A stretch of DNA of 64,000 nucleotides from Oscarella lobularis (GCF_947507565.1 NC_089191.1:930001-994000), one strand, 5' to 3'; numbered from the stretch's first letter, positions 1 to 12,640 are shown. Numbers and translations: made by a program. Notes: generated from the letters alone by a model not told the origin.

Positions 1-1739
1 ATTCGACCGTGCAACTATTCCTCCATACTCGATACGTGCATTCGCACTCTGCACGCACTGCGCGACGATCTGATCAAGTACGCGCTCTCGGAAAAGTGGG
101 CCGCAACTCTGAGCCTAACAGAGGCAGATAAAATGGGCGGGACCTATTTCCGGCTATTTGAACTAGCACTAAAAAGCGGAAAAACCTGGCTGACAGAAGC
201 CGATCTAAAAGACTCCTTTCTATTATCTGCACGCCTACAACTTCATCCATTAGTCCAATATCTAAATCTATTAGAAATCGACTTCGACGCGCAAACGCTG
301 AGCCACGTGTTTCTCGAGGCGGTCATTAATCAAAACGAAATCATTTTTAAAATCGCGTCACAACGTCTACGTGCGAATGACGTCAGAATCGCGTTGACGA
401 TGCGATTGGGCAGATATTCGCCTATGCAATTGGCCTATCTACAGTGTCACTATCCGCCCAATTCGTGCCTCATGCTCGACTCATTCAGAGATTATGTAAA
501 ACGCGATGACGATGACGGAGAGAGACACGTTCGCGATTCTCTTGCCATCTATCGTCCCGCCACTGGAGACTCGTATGATTACTATTACGATACGGGAGGG
601 TGGAGGCGCGATTCTCGAGAAAACATCTCCAATAATTGCGATCTCCCGAATGTTCTCGTCGACGATTTAACACGGGAAAAATTTCTATCTGATTTTGTCG
701 ATCTTAGGTTAAAATAAAATAGTGCTTTCTAATTAATTAATTAATTATCGTGGCTTCTCCCTTAGCTGTCCATTTATAATGCGAGACGTGGGAAACACGT
801 GGCATCTGAAGGAGACCCTTCGAAGGGAGTCTCTCTTGAACGAACATCGGGACGTCGATCTTTTGGTAGACAAAAAAATCATTTACATACAACTTTGATT
901 TTTTTCTTCTTTCTAATACAGGTGGGCTACATTCCCTATGGCGAAGTTTTCGGCGAATTCAACGGGTACGCGACGGTCGGCGAATACGTCGACTATATGG
1001 ATCGAATAGCCGAGGGAAACGAAAGCGATAACGTTCCTTTGTACGTCTTTGATAGCGGCGTACTGGAGAGTCGTTTCGTTAGGAAAAATCAATACTCTTT
1101 GCCAGGCAAAGAATGAAAATTTTTTGGGGGGAGGGGAAGGGATTTCGATGTATCGTTTTTTAGACGCTTTCGATGTATGGAAAGATCGCGATCAGTATCA
1201 TCAATTCATCTTGGGAGCCCCAGGTGACAGATTACCCAAATATTATGTATCTAATAGTGTAATGTCAGGGTCTGGGGCCCCTTTTCATTTTCACTGTCCC
1301 GCAGTAAACGTCGTTATTTATGGCAGAAAAAGGTACAGAAATCTCTTCCCTTTCAGACTAGTCTAAAAGTGCTTTTTGATTTTTCTCACAGATGGTTTCT
1401 CTACCCGCCCGGATTATCGCACTACAGCAAAATTCATCCTCAACACTGGCTCGCTAATACGTACCCCAACGTAAGAAAAAATAAAGTCAGAAGTCACATG
1501 ATTGTACAATCAATCATATATATATATATATATAATGATATGTACAACATGTGACTTCTGACAGTAACTATGGGTAATTATTATCCTTTTTTCTCTTGTA
1601 GGCTAAGGAAGGTTTGATTGAGTGCACTCAGCATCCTGGCGATCTTCTCTTCGTTCCGTCGCGCTGGTCTCACAGCGTTCTCAACGTCGACGAAGTGACG
1701 GGAATTGCCGTGGAATTCGAGTGCAATCAAAATCAATAA
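1..1739 (+). CDS. JmjC-domain protein, JMJD8-like, with long N-terminal extension (5' partial)
   Basis: Seven exons join in phase: 1-707, 766-865, 922-1069, 1164-1223, 1269-1332, 1392-1470, 1602-1739 (431 codons seen; the frame is open at the left edge). The last ~260 residues match JMJD8: a GGWR start, the segment CPFIMRDVGNTW, then GAPFHFHCPA followed by VIYGRKRWFLYPPG, and a C-terminal PSRWSHSVLNV. JmjC proteins are usually Fe(II)/2-oxoglutarate oxygenases. Here the first metal motif reads HFH rather than HxD/E, as in JMJD8, so ordinary hydroxylase activity is doubtful. The ~170 residues before GGWR look helical and repeat-like (LQLHPLVQYLNLL, FLEAVINQNEII) and I could not place them in a family. 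The intron after 707 starts GTTAAA and contains an in-frame stop, so a naive reading would end the protein at 717. Confidence 0.8.
1486..1562. repeat. Inverted repeat (hairpin) in JmjC intron
   Basis: The 15-base arms at 1486-1500 and 1548-1562 (gtcagaagtcacatg and its complement) are perfect. Similarity continues inward for about 12 more bases around an AT-rich centre. It lies wholly inside the last intron of the JmjC gene. It could be a small MITE remnant or a folding structure. Confidence 0.75.
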
Positions 1740-1921
1740 ATTCACGCGCGCGCAGAACGAGAGAGATAAAACAGAAAAGCGACAGAGAAAAACACGCGGT
1801 TCGGTTTGGGGTTGGGTGGAGGTGGAGGGGGAGGGAACTAAAAACCAGCAAACAGACGAGAGAGAAAAACAAGAGATAGACGAAAACGTACGGTCCATAA
1901 TCCACGTGACATTGAATACTC

Positions 1922-3707
1922 TCAATGCCATCCCACGACGGAACTTTCCAAAAAGGCGACCAAAGCAATGCTAAAGATGTAGAGCGCCCCAACGATAAAT
2001 CCGTACCAAACCTAAAATAAATTAAAAATTTATTTCATTAATTAATTTATTTATTGTTGGGGGCACTTTGTAGGTTTTTCTGTATCCAATTATACCCACG
2101 GCCCATTGGATGAGAAGAATCACAGTCACTTCTACAAATAGAATAAATAAATAAATAAATATGTAAATATTTTCGTGATTAAGGTCGACCAGCTGAGTAT
2201 TCCCAATCGAGTCTCCTGAAGTAGACTAGAGCCATGAAGATGGCAAGACACAGTGTATTGTTCATCGTAGCAGCACCATAAAGCTACAAGTTAATAAAAT
2301 GCTAATCTATTAGTTGAGGAGAGAGACGCACCTGAGAATAGGTCATCGATATGTTGACTCGTCTTCGTTTCATTGCAAAGATGAGAGAGGAAACGAGTTC
2401 CGAGGCGTTGGAGCAAATAGGCGTGACAACAAATGACACATAGAATGCTTTTTTTTAATTAAGAAAAAATTAGGGAGACAGCTCATATAGACAATGAACA
2501 TTTCGGATCGTACCTCTGATGGGAAGATAGGAATGATTACTGCTATCCGTCATCGCCGTCAGAACGTCGCACATCGGATCGGAAAAGACGACAACCTTAA
2601 TTATTATATTTATTTATTTATTTATTTATCTATATTCATTTATTATTTTACCACGGCGAGTCCAATTGTGAGCTGAAGAAACGATTTCACGGCTATAATC
2701 GCTTTGGACTCTTCCCCCTCCTTCCGAAAACATAAAAATGACGTCATAACAATATCACTTTTTTATGTATACCTCTTTGTCGTCGTCCTTCTCCTTCTCC
2801 TTCGGCTCGGACTCCTCCGATTCCTGTATGTCCGGCTTGGGCGCCGATCCTCTCACTTTCCACGCGCTATAGTATTTCTTCTGGAGCCCGCTCTTCTTTT
2901 CCTCGCTCGCAACGAGAGGAGACTTCTCCCCGCCGCTGCCGCCGTCCGGCGACGTCGACGATCTCGACTCGAACGCTCGACTGCTCGTCATTGCGTAGAG
3001 ACGGGCGGCGACGCGTCGCAACAACCTGGAAACACACACGTGACCAAACAAAAAATAATTAATTTATTTATTTTTTATTAATCACATTTCTTTTCGATGT
3101 TTCTCGGCTCTCCTTTCAGCCGAACGAGAATCGTAGAGCTAAGGCAATTCAATAAGTGGAATTAGGCTTCTTTATTTCGTACGCCTTACCTGCCATCCCA
3201 TGTAAACGAAGAGCCCAATAATGCAGAACACCATCGTTGCCATGGCAGACTGCCTCACATAGGGAGGGTCCGCAAAGGGTGGAGCAGTCACAATAGTCAC
3301 ATTAGAATAATTAGATGTCGGCGGCGCTGACGTTGACTTTGGCTTTGTGGGTCCAAAATGCCACACAGACCCTTGGATGATTCTTCAAAAGAAAAAAAAA
3401 AAGGAAGAAGAAATCAAAGAGAATCAAGCCAACCACAACTACTCACAAATACGGCAAAGACGTAGCAATCATCATTATGATTCCATTCAAGACGTCCGGT
3501 AGAAGAGTGATGCCCTGAGGAAAAATTTAAGACTAATTATCTATTGGATCGCGTGTCACGTGTGAAGTGCCTGTTTCGTTGAACTGAATTTTCCCATTCC
3601 CGTTCCGTCCTTTGCCTCGCCGTTGGGTCCGATGTCGCAGCGTCCTAGCAACAGGCTTCCCAACCACGGCAACGTCAACAACATGATCGTGCTCCCAGCC
3701 AATGTAC

Positions 3708-3754
<47 letters not shown>

Positions 3755-4473
3755 ATATGTATTCAATTATTAGCAAAGCGCAATACCCCATTCCCACTTG
3801 AAGACTACTCTGGGCGTCGCTTTGCGATCCCGTCGCCCCGGATACGACGATGATGGCGGCATCGGGGACGGCTCCCAATAGAGGAAGTATCAATCCGCCT
3901 TTGACAAAAACGGATGTCACCCGTCAACACTCTTAATTAATCGAATTAGAAATCACCAATCAGAGGAGCGGGAAGACCTAGATCGAGTAACAACTCGGCG
4001 CCGTCTAGAAAAGAATTCTCTACTACTAACGCGTTTCACGTGACTAACAATTATATATATACCCGATATAAGTTTAGCGGCAACGCCTAGGAGAATTCCG
4101 TAAAAAATCATGAGAACAATGTTGCCCCAGACCTAAGGAATCAACATAAGCCACGCCCAACACATCCGGCGTCCTCCCGCCCTCCCTTCCTTCCCCTCTC
4201 CTCCCTTCCTCACCGTATGCGAGCACGGAAGCAATCTGTTTAGGCAGTGACCCGGACCCTCAGTCGGCGTCTAATATATAAAATGACGCGAATAGGCGAC
4301 AGGGGGCCCCCCATTGCGGTCACCGATGTTGTATTGGGAATGACCGTTGTAGCCATCGCCGTCGTCGGCGTCGCCGTCGTCGTGTTTGCCATCGGCGCTT
4401 GCGAGGCGAGTCGGACGAAGGCGAGGCACGCGGCGACGGGGAGAACGAGGCGGAGGAACGGCGAGCGGGCCAT
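1922..4473 (-). CDS. Cation/Ca2+ exchanger of the CaCA superfamily (NCL-like)
   Basis: About 15 exons read on the minus strand from ATG at 4473 to a stop at 1922. The protein starts with a signal peptide (MARSPFLRLVLPVAACLAF) and an N-glycosylation-rich Thr stretch. Next comes the alpha-1 repeat (GLPAPLIGGLILPLLGAVPD), then LAGSTIMLLTLPWLGSLLLG, and a long charged cytosolic loop (ESEPKEKEKDDDKE). The alpha-2 repeat (TPICSNASELVSSLIFAMKR) follows, with a C-terminal membrane segment ending SSVVGWH. The order and both alpha motifs fit H+ or Na+/Ca2+ antiporters related to plant NCL proteins. I see no EF-hand in the loop. Small exons such as 3086-3138 are needed to keep phase. The intron below 3571 needs a GC donor (CAG|GCACTT). 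It shares a promoter region with TMEM65. Confidence 0.8.
3709..3756. repeat. (AAAT)n microsatellite
   Basis: About twelve uninterrupted AAAT units lie within an intron of the exchanger gene, next to the acceptor of exon 3571-3706. Confidence 0.9.
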
Positions 4474-4730
4474 TTTTTATCACCGGTTCCTGTTCTGGCT
4501 CAATGCGCATGCGTACGTTTCTTTCTCTAATCTAAAACCTCAACTAAAGCTCGCTGTTGACGTGCGGTCGTTGTTTCTTCTCGTTTTGTGCATTCGAATA
4601 TACGCGCCCTGTCGCGGTTTGCACGGAGTTGGCGCTTAGAAAAAGAAATAACCACAAGATGTCGACTGCGCGCGCTACGTGACGTTGCACGATCGTAGTT
4701 CGCGTTCCAACCGCTTCGCCGTTTCTCTTA
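4474..4730. promoter_or_regulatory. Shared head-to-head promoter region, exchanger and TMEM65
   Basis: The 257 bases separate two divergent start codons. There is no clear TATA box; the stretch is CG-containing and holds no conserved open frame. The promoter role is inferred from layout only. Confidence 0.5.
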
Positions 4731-5749
4731 ATGCTTGCAGCGACGCGATTATTCACTCGGCAGATTCGTTTGCGAGTTCGCATTCGAGAAAGAAGCGGCT
4801 GGACTCGCGAAAAGGCGGCAGCCTTTGCCCGGCAATTGGACGCGCCCGATCGGCGCGCGCTACAGGAGGCTCTAAACGCCAACAGGTTCAATGATGATGC
4901 ATTCACTTTCACTCTCCGCGATCACCGCGATTACGTGAATGAAGTCCTATCCCGATATCCCGTATAGAGATTACTCCAATAAAGTGCCACGTGTTATTGT
5001 AATTCGCCTCTTCAAATTAAATATGCTAATATATTTTGTAAACGTGCAGTTTGGCCTATCAGCGCACGTCTGAGTCCGACGTCACGCCTTCCACGCGGCA
5101 ACTAGTCAAATGTAGAGTTTCTTATTCGTTTTCATGGTAATAGTCAAAGTGACGTGCATAGGGGGAACCATTTGCGGAATTCCGTTTGTCGGTTTTGGCC
5201 TGATCGACAACTGCATAATGATTACAGCGGTGCGCAGACGAGAATATAAAAAAATCAGTTTTTTACCCACATATATTATAGGGCGAATATATCGATATGA
5301 CTATTGGTGCTAGACTGGGAATATCAACGATGGCAGGTCAGTAGCAAATAAAAAAGAACCGAAATGTAAAAGTAACTCGTACGTCTCGTCTCTCTAAGCT
5401 GCTGCCCTAGGAAACATGGTGTCCGATGTGTCAGGACTGGGGTGGTACAATAATATACGTATCTCGACTAAATAACGGTCTTTGCCTTTCTAGCTTAGCG
5501 GGATTCATTGAGACCTTCTCGTCAAAGATTGCTGATCGAACGCCAAAACTGTCGTCACAGCAAGTCCAAATGCGAAAAAGTCGCATAGCAGCCTTCCTCG
5601 TAAACACAAATACAGAGTAGAGTTCGCTCTCAATACAATACCCCCCTCATTCTCTACAGGGTCGCATTATCGGTGTTTGCCTCGGATGCACCCTCGGAAT
5701 GTTTCCCCTACTACTAATGCCATCGAAAGAAAACGCAGACACAGACTGA
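4731..5749 (+). CDS. TMEM65: TMEM65, mitochondrial inner-membrane protein
   Basis: Seven exons join in phase to 198 residues: 4731-4885, 5050-5111, 5144-5229, 5282-5336, 5399-5441, 5494-5599, 5660-5749. The N-terminus is basic and presequence-like (MLAATRLFTRQIRLRVRIRE). The family core is plain: GIPFVGFGLIDNCIMI, then IGARLGISTMAAAALGN, MVSDVSGLGLAGFIE, and a last membrane segment GRIIGVCLGCTLGMFP. The three membrane spans and the length (human about 240) fit. In vertebrates it is linked to mitochondrial Na+/Ca2+ handling and to cardiac intercalated discs. Placing it beside a CaCA exchanger is suggestive but may be chance. The introns are 32 to 164 bases long; the 32-base one (5112-5143) is the least certain. 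Confidence 0.88.
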
Positions 5750-5818
5750 CCATTCTATATAGATAGTATACGTATATGTATAAGGAGTTTTTTTTCCCCC
5801 CTTTTTTTTGGTCTCATA

Positions 5819-8312
5819 TTACTGGAGCTTTTCTCGCCAGACGAACTGCGCGTACTCGCTTACCATGGCGCAAAAGGCGATGTAGTTGACGTCGTCCTTG
5901 CCGCCGACTCGCACGTCGAATCGCTTGTAGAGCACCTTGAACTCGTGTTCGCTCACCAACGAGCCCAATTCGAGTTCGCCGAGAACGCGACGGAATTGGG
6001 AGCGCGACACGCTGCCCATGTGAACGCGATCGTAGTCCGCGAACAGGGGCGTGATTTGAATGTTGCGCACTCGAACCTACGAAAGGGATCGATGATACCA
6101 ATTAGGATTTATCTTATATATTTTGACTCTTTTACGCGTTCTGCCAAGCGATGAACGGTGAGATCGAGAGTCGCCTCTTCCTGCGGCGTCAACGCGTTCT
6201 GATCGACTTCGTGCGGCGGAACGAAGGGGTGAACGGCGAGCGTGGGAGCCTTTTCTAAGTCTGCATGGAAAAAGTACTTGTATGTTTAAATTATTTAAAC
6301 GGTCTATGGAGATAAGTTGACTATAGGAAAGTGCACTTATGAAAGGTGAAAGGGGGTCTCATTATTATTATTAATACAATCTACCTTTTGTCGTGAAAAC
6401 GGCTTCGACGTCATCAGAAAATTTCAAATACTCGACGTAATCCTTATCTTTGGAGTACTCATATCTGAATTTTTTCCGAGAAATTTATTCAAAATTCTCC
6501 TCCCCCCTTTCCCTTCACTTACTTTTCAATGAGAGCGTTCACTTCGGCGGGCTTCAGACCGAACGCGCACAGATCGAGCGCTCGCGGAAACGTCGTCTTG
6601 AGCATGCGACCCGTTTTCAGGCTGTCGTAGTCGCGCATGAACTCGAGCACGCGAATGCGTTCCCTAGTCACTTTCGTCTTGATTTTCGTCATCACCTGCT
6701 CGACGTCGACGAGAGGATCAGAAGATACGGATTTCGATTTCGACAGCTAAAAATGATCATATATTATGGGAAATCCCTTTGGGTGTAAACGTTTGTCGGC
6801 CTTACTTGGAGCGATTTTAACGTTTCTACGTATTTTGGATACTTTGGCTCTTCCTTGACGGTCGGTTCGACGTCTTTTAAGAAATCGATGTAATTGACTC
6901 CCACGTCATCGGAGTATTTCTTAAGAATAGCCTAGACGTAGGAGACCCCCCTTTCTAATTTCCCCCCTTAGATGCTTCAGTGCCCACTTACAAGCATCTC
7001 TTCGTCGCTCGTAGAAAGGCTAAGAAAGGACATGCACTGGCGAAATTGCTTTGACGTCACATAGCCGTTATTGTGTCTATAAGAGTATAGAGTCTTACGA
7101 TGCAGGGTCTCTATATGTAGACAGTCACTTTGTCACTGTACTGGTATATAGTTCTATGTATGAGATCCTAATAAACTATTGTCTCTTCGGTCTCTATATG
7201 ATTTCTACAGAAGATCCTCTCTATTTCGCCTTAGCCTTTATCTCCTCACCTATCAAAGTCTTGAAAGCACGGTTTGGCGAGAATTCTTCTCTGAGCAAGT
7301 CGTTCCTTTATCCAAAATATCGCTCCATCGACGAGAGCCTTGTCCTCCTCACTAGCAAGATCCCAATCGAAGGCGCCCGCCTTGGGAACGACGAACGAAT
7401 CGAGCGGCGCCACGACCCGCGTGGGCGTCGCTTCCAAATTCGCCTCGGTAAAAACTGCACGCATAATTAATTAATTAATTAATTAATTACCTACTTTATT
7501 AATTATCGACTCTACCGGAATCGACGTCGTCGACGAACTTTTTCCACAGAACGCCGCGACGAATTTTCGAACTGCGATATCGCGAGGCGAGACTGTTGAA
7601 ATCTCGCGACGACATTCCCCTGAAGCCCATCGCATCGAGACTCTAAACTACACATAAAAGGTCTCTGTAATTATTTAATTGAAATATTCTACCTGTCGAA
7701 AGTGGTTTTCCGTAATGGAACCGGTGCGAAGTAAGTCAAAGTCACGAAAAAATTCAGTCACCTGAAACAAAGAAATAATTCATTGATTGCCTATTTTTTA
7801 ACTTTCCTTTTCTCTCACCCGAATTCTATTCACTTTGACGTGATATCTGATTTTGTCTAAGAATTTTTCAAGGTCGGGTTCATCGTTCACTTCCAGGGCG
7901 CTTCCGTCTCTCAAAGGAGGCGTCACACTTGGGGAAAATTTATTAGAAAAGCTCTCCTTCTTATATACGAGACTCTTACGATGGCTCATACGTTGATTCA
8001 ACCACTTGACCCGTGTACTCTTTTATATATAAGTACATACGATTAGAGAAGAGTTCCACGTGACGTACCTGAATCTATTGCTTGAATGAAGGCGGAATAA
8101 TTGACGTCGCCGCTGTTCCGATGTTCAAATTTGCGACAAATCAACTGGAAGAATCGTCTAATCAATATCATTAATTTTAATAATGAGATTTCAAACCTTA
8201 ACGTCTTCTTGGGGAACGTTCAGCTGATTGGAGTCGAGTATTCGAGCGAACTGCGTCTTCGTGACGCCGCGCGTATAGCCCTTACCCTAAAGCAAAACAA
8301 TCAAAAACAAAC

Positions 8313-8359
<47 letters not shown>

Positions 8360-10186
8360 TCATTAGTTTACCCGATCGAAATCCTTGAAAAACGGATACA
8401 GAAGCAGACGCCGTTTCTTCACCGTATCCCCAACGTAGGCCAAAACGTCATCGAGACGCGCCTCTTCGACCGGACTAAGCCGATTAGGACCCTATAAGAA
8501 AAAAACAACAACACATAAATGAAAACAAATAAATATATAAGACATAATCGTACCCATGCGAGCGTTCCCTTCAACGGTCGCACGACAACCTGCGTCGGTC
8601 GTTTCTCCAAATCGGCTTCATTGAAAGCGTTTTCCATCACGTGACAAAAGTCCCTATATCGAACGCGTCCGTCGCCCGTTCCGTACGCGTCGACGAGCGT
8701 CTGAACGCGATCGCGACTCAGCGTCGACGTTTTGCCGCGAAAGCAGAGCGATAGGCCGCAGGCGAATTGATTCTCGGTGACGAGACCGCTGCGAAGTTTG
8801 TCGTGATCCTGAAAGAATTCCGTCGTGCGAATGCCGTGCTTGTACACGATCACTTTCAGTTCGTCCAATAGGGACGTCAAATCGAAATCGCCGTCGTCGC
8901 CGGTTCGTCGACCGGACTACGGTAAAGGATTATTGTCTCAGATGAAATATATGATATATTACCTTTGATTGGGACTGGGAGTGTCTACTCATTTCCCTAT
9001 TGGCTGCACTGGCGTCGTCTAAGGTACATATACATATATGATTATTATTATTATTATACGGTAGTCCCCCTCCCGTAAGCGACCATCTGGCTCTAGTGTA
9101 TTCTAAAGGGATGAGTTGCTCTTTTGCAGAAGGGGTCTGGGTTACAGTCAGAGGGCCTGAGGCGTGAGTCTACTACACTACATTTTCTTCTCAGGGTCAC
9201 GTAATGCGGTCGTTCAAAGTAGAGACTATTATTTATGTGTGATTAATTTACCTTTCGTCGCGACGTCCTTGTGAAATTTCAAGAAGTTGTACAACTTTGT
9301 GCTCGGATCTTCGTATCGTTTTGCCAAGAGAAGGAGCTCGCTTTCTCCCAAGCCAATTGGACCGGGAAAACTACGAAGAAACTGGAACATTTTTTTAATT
9401 AAAACTCTCCCAACTTGAAGTTTATGATTGGGAACTCGCCTGGTCTCTCGTTACCAAGCCAACGTGATGATAGTCAAAATCTTCGTAGCAATCTTTCACG
9501 CTAATAGCTCGATACTAAGAGAAAATCAATATTAATTAATTAATAATTAATTAATTAATTAAACCTTGCAAAACTGATGACATTGAGCGAGAATTTCTTC
9601 CGTCACATGCCACTCCTCTTCGCTCAGATTCGAACCAGTTATATCAGCGCTAATAATTTATAATTAAATTACTTAATTAATTCGTTATTTTTAACCTTTG
9701 GTTTGACAATTGCGCGTCCGGTTTATCGTCAAGCAAATTAGGATCAAACCCTTTTAATTAATTTATTTATTGCGAAGGCACGTGCGTACGATTTTCGAAT
9801 TGTTTTCGTACCTATGTCGACTGCGTCGGAAAATCGACGATAATTGACCATTCCGTCGCCTTTCATATCGAACTCGGCGACGAGCGCGGCGAATTCGTTC
9901 GAATCGAGTCGAATACCGAAGTGCTGGTTCAAACATCGAAGAAATTGATCGCCTGAAAGCGAGAACGTAAGCGAGAACCGAAGAGCGATAGATTAGGAGC
10001 TCGTACGCGTCACGTAGCCGCGTCGAAGTCGATCGAAGTCCTTGAAAAATTCGTTTACGCGCACGCGTTTGTTTTTCGCCGCCGAGCGAACTTTCGTTAC
10101 GACTTGGCGAGCGCTTACGATCGACGCCTGCAAGTTGCGATCATTCGGTGGACGGAGAAACCGGCGTTTCGAAGAGGCTTACCATG
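5819..10186 (-). CDS. Long EF-hand repeat protein (~900 aa)
   Basis: About 20 minus-strand exons encode roughly 900 residues. The ATG at 10184-10186 ends exon 1, directly before GTAAGC, and coding resumes with ASIVSARQVVTKV. A module of about 200 residues recurs four to five times: a linker such as ADLEKRPTQVV, a helical stretch, FF.DFD.LR.G.VT..QF (for example FFKDFDRLRRGYVT), then an L..EF..L..(Y/F) stretch ending VNY..F...V (for example GDGMVNYRRFSDAVD). Many loops lack canonical EF-hand ligands (Arg or Leu at coordinating sites, Gly displaced), so only some should bind Ca2+. The exon ending at 9440 uses a GC donor (CAG|GCGAGT). Similar EF-hand arrays occur in ciliated organisms, so an axonemal role is possible but unproven. 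I could not assign an orthologue. Confidence 0.72.
8313..8358. repeat. (AAT)n microsatellite
   Basis: About fifteen AAT units lie in an intron of the EF-hand repeat gene. Confidence 0.9.
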
Positions 10187-10338
10187 AGGATCGAGTAGTC
10201 TTTGTGTCGCGTTGCGCGTTGCTATGATGCGATGTGACGTTTATTGTTACGGAACGTAGTAACAGTGAGCATGAAAAAAATCTATACATGTAGCGCTAAT
10301 AACGATCTTTGCCTATCGGAAGTAGGGAGTCTAAAGCC

Positions 10339-11330
10339 CTAAATCGCAACGCTAGATGGCAATAGGAAAATAATAAATAACATACCTTTCGCCATATACA
10401 TCTTCATAAAACTTGACCTATATAAATTATTCAATAATAGATGAGAAATTTTCCTTCTTTACCTTCCATTCTGGTTCTGATTTGGCTGCGAGAGCGTTCT
10501 CCAGATCTCGTTCCCTTCTCATCGACGAGGTCAGTTCGCCTGAAACGACAAGAGAGAGTATTTATTATTTATTTATTTATTTCAATTCCCATGATTCTCT
10601 ATTTCTAACCCGCTTGCAGTCGATCTTGCCAGACGTTTAGAGCAGCATTAAAATGACTATTCGTAAAAGCATCGTCGGACATGCTAAAAAATTCAATTAA
10701 CTCTTCTGTGATTTCCTTCTATTGTAGTATTGCCTTTGTGGGTCGTTTGATTGGTCGACTTTCGGCAGCATTTCCATCAACTTTTTTCGATCGGAAACGG
10801 TCAAAAGGTCGAAATTCTCTTTGCAAATGATTTTCTACGCGAACAAACGAAAGACGTAGAATGTTTACGAGGTCATAGAAAAAAATACAAACTTTCAAAT
10901 CAACGAAACTCATTATTGAATCGCAAGAGAACAAATCGAACTTGAAAACCGACTTCCTAACAACTTTCGAAGAAGGAAGAGAAGGAGAAGACGACTTGTC
11001 TACATATTACGTCAGCACATATGATATTTATTATTTATCCGTCTATGTACCTGGACGAACAGGTTTTGCGAGCGGTCTTGTCGGCTTAGACTGTAAGGTA
11101 GGTGCGCTAGTACCCGTATTCTATTATCTACAGTGGCTCTGTACTTTAGTCACGTGCTTCGATTTCGGTTTTTCTGCCACTTCGCCTATTTTCAATCTCT
11201 TTCGTTTCTGCCTCTTTCCGCTCACCGGGATACGCTCCAATTTTCTCAAATCGACTCGGACTACTAAGGGTTTCTTCTTTTCGGCGTCGCTTCGCTTCGA
11301 TTTCGCTTTTTTCGGCCCGATTTCCGGCAT
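10339..11330 (-). CDS. Short ASX/ASXL-like protein with DEUBAD domain
   Basis: Eight exons join in phase to 206 residues: 11154-11330, 11051-11090, 10893-10999, 10734-10834, 10610-10683, 10463-10539, 10386-10417, 10339-10351. The C-terminal half follows the ASXL DEUBAD domain closely: SIMSFVDLKKIICKENFDLL, then RKKLMEMLPKVDQ, NSHFNAALNVWQDRLQAGEL, and EWKVKFYEDVYGE. In ASXL proteins this domain activates the deubiquitinase BAP1 (PR-DUB complex, histone H2A). The N-terminus is basic (KKAKSKRSDAEKKK, GKRQKRKRLK), probably nuclear. The protein stops almost at once after the domain, with no ASXL PHD tail, and no HARE-HTH domain is visible upstream. The intron between 10734 and 10683 needs a GC donor (AG|GCAATA). 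The start could lie upstream of 11330. Confidence 0.72.
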
Positions 11331-11462
11331 TCGGCCGTCGGAGCCTCCTGAATTGCGCCGAACAGAATTCCGCTCCGTTTTTCGACGAGCGGCAAACGCC
11401 AAAAAGTGATGTCTTGAAGCCTCCGGGCCGTCTGCCTGAGCGAATCCCCGTATAGTACAGTC
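11331..11462. promoter_or_regulatory. Divergent start region, ASX-like and O-methyltransferase copy 1
   Basis: About 130 bases lie between the proposed ASX-like ATG (minus) and the methyltransferase ATG at 11463 (plus). Inferred from layout; no motif stands out. Confidence 0.4.
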
Positions 11463-12418
<956 letters not shown>

Positions 12419-12436
12419 CGTTGTATTCGTTGCAAT

Positions 12437-12640
12437 AACACGTGCGTGTCTGTCTGTCTCCTTTATTTGGGTGTTTGATACAAAGGAGCCCCCGCATAGG
12501 GCAAACGTATGGGTATGTGAGCAATAGGCGGGGCCTATAAAACACGGATCCCAACTGGGGTCTTGCAAAATTACTAGGGTAGGACGGTCTCATTAGAGAA
12601 GGTAACAGAGGACAACTACACTCAAAATTTAAAAAAAGAA
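12437..12640 (-). pseudogene. Fragment of NAF1 3' end carried by the duplication
   Basis: This stretch matches 15755-15925, the last coding exon of NAF1, including a tttatttgggtgtttgatac stretch and the ggatcccaactggggtct tail. On the minus strand it would encode a degraded SLMRPSYPS...RPQLGSVFYRP segment with frame changes. It has no upstream NAF1 sequence, so it is a passenger of the methyltransferase duplication. Confidence 0.8.

Noticed and set aside
2704..3081. 125-codon plus-strand frame rich in Leu and Arg
   Set aside because: Antisense to the charged loop of the cation exchanger.
4247..4639. 130-codon plus-strand frame
   Set aside because: Antisense to the signal-peptide exon of the exchanger and its promoter; no homology.
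7051..7470. 139-codon plus-strand frame
   Set aside because: Antisense to EF-hand exons that join in phase on the other strand.
10942..11409. 155-codon plus-strand frame
   Set aside because: Antisense to the ASX-like N-terminal exons, which have splice sites and DEUBAD homology downstream.
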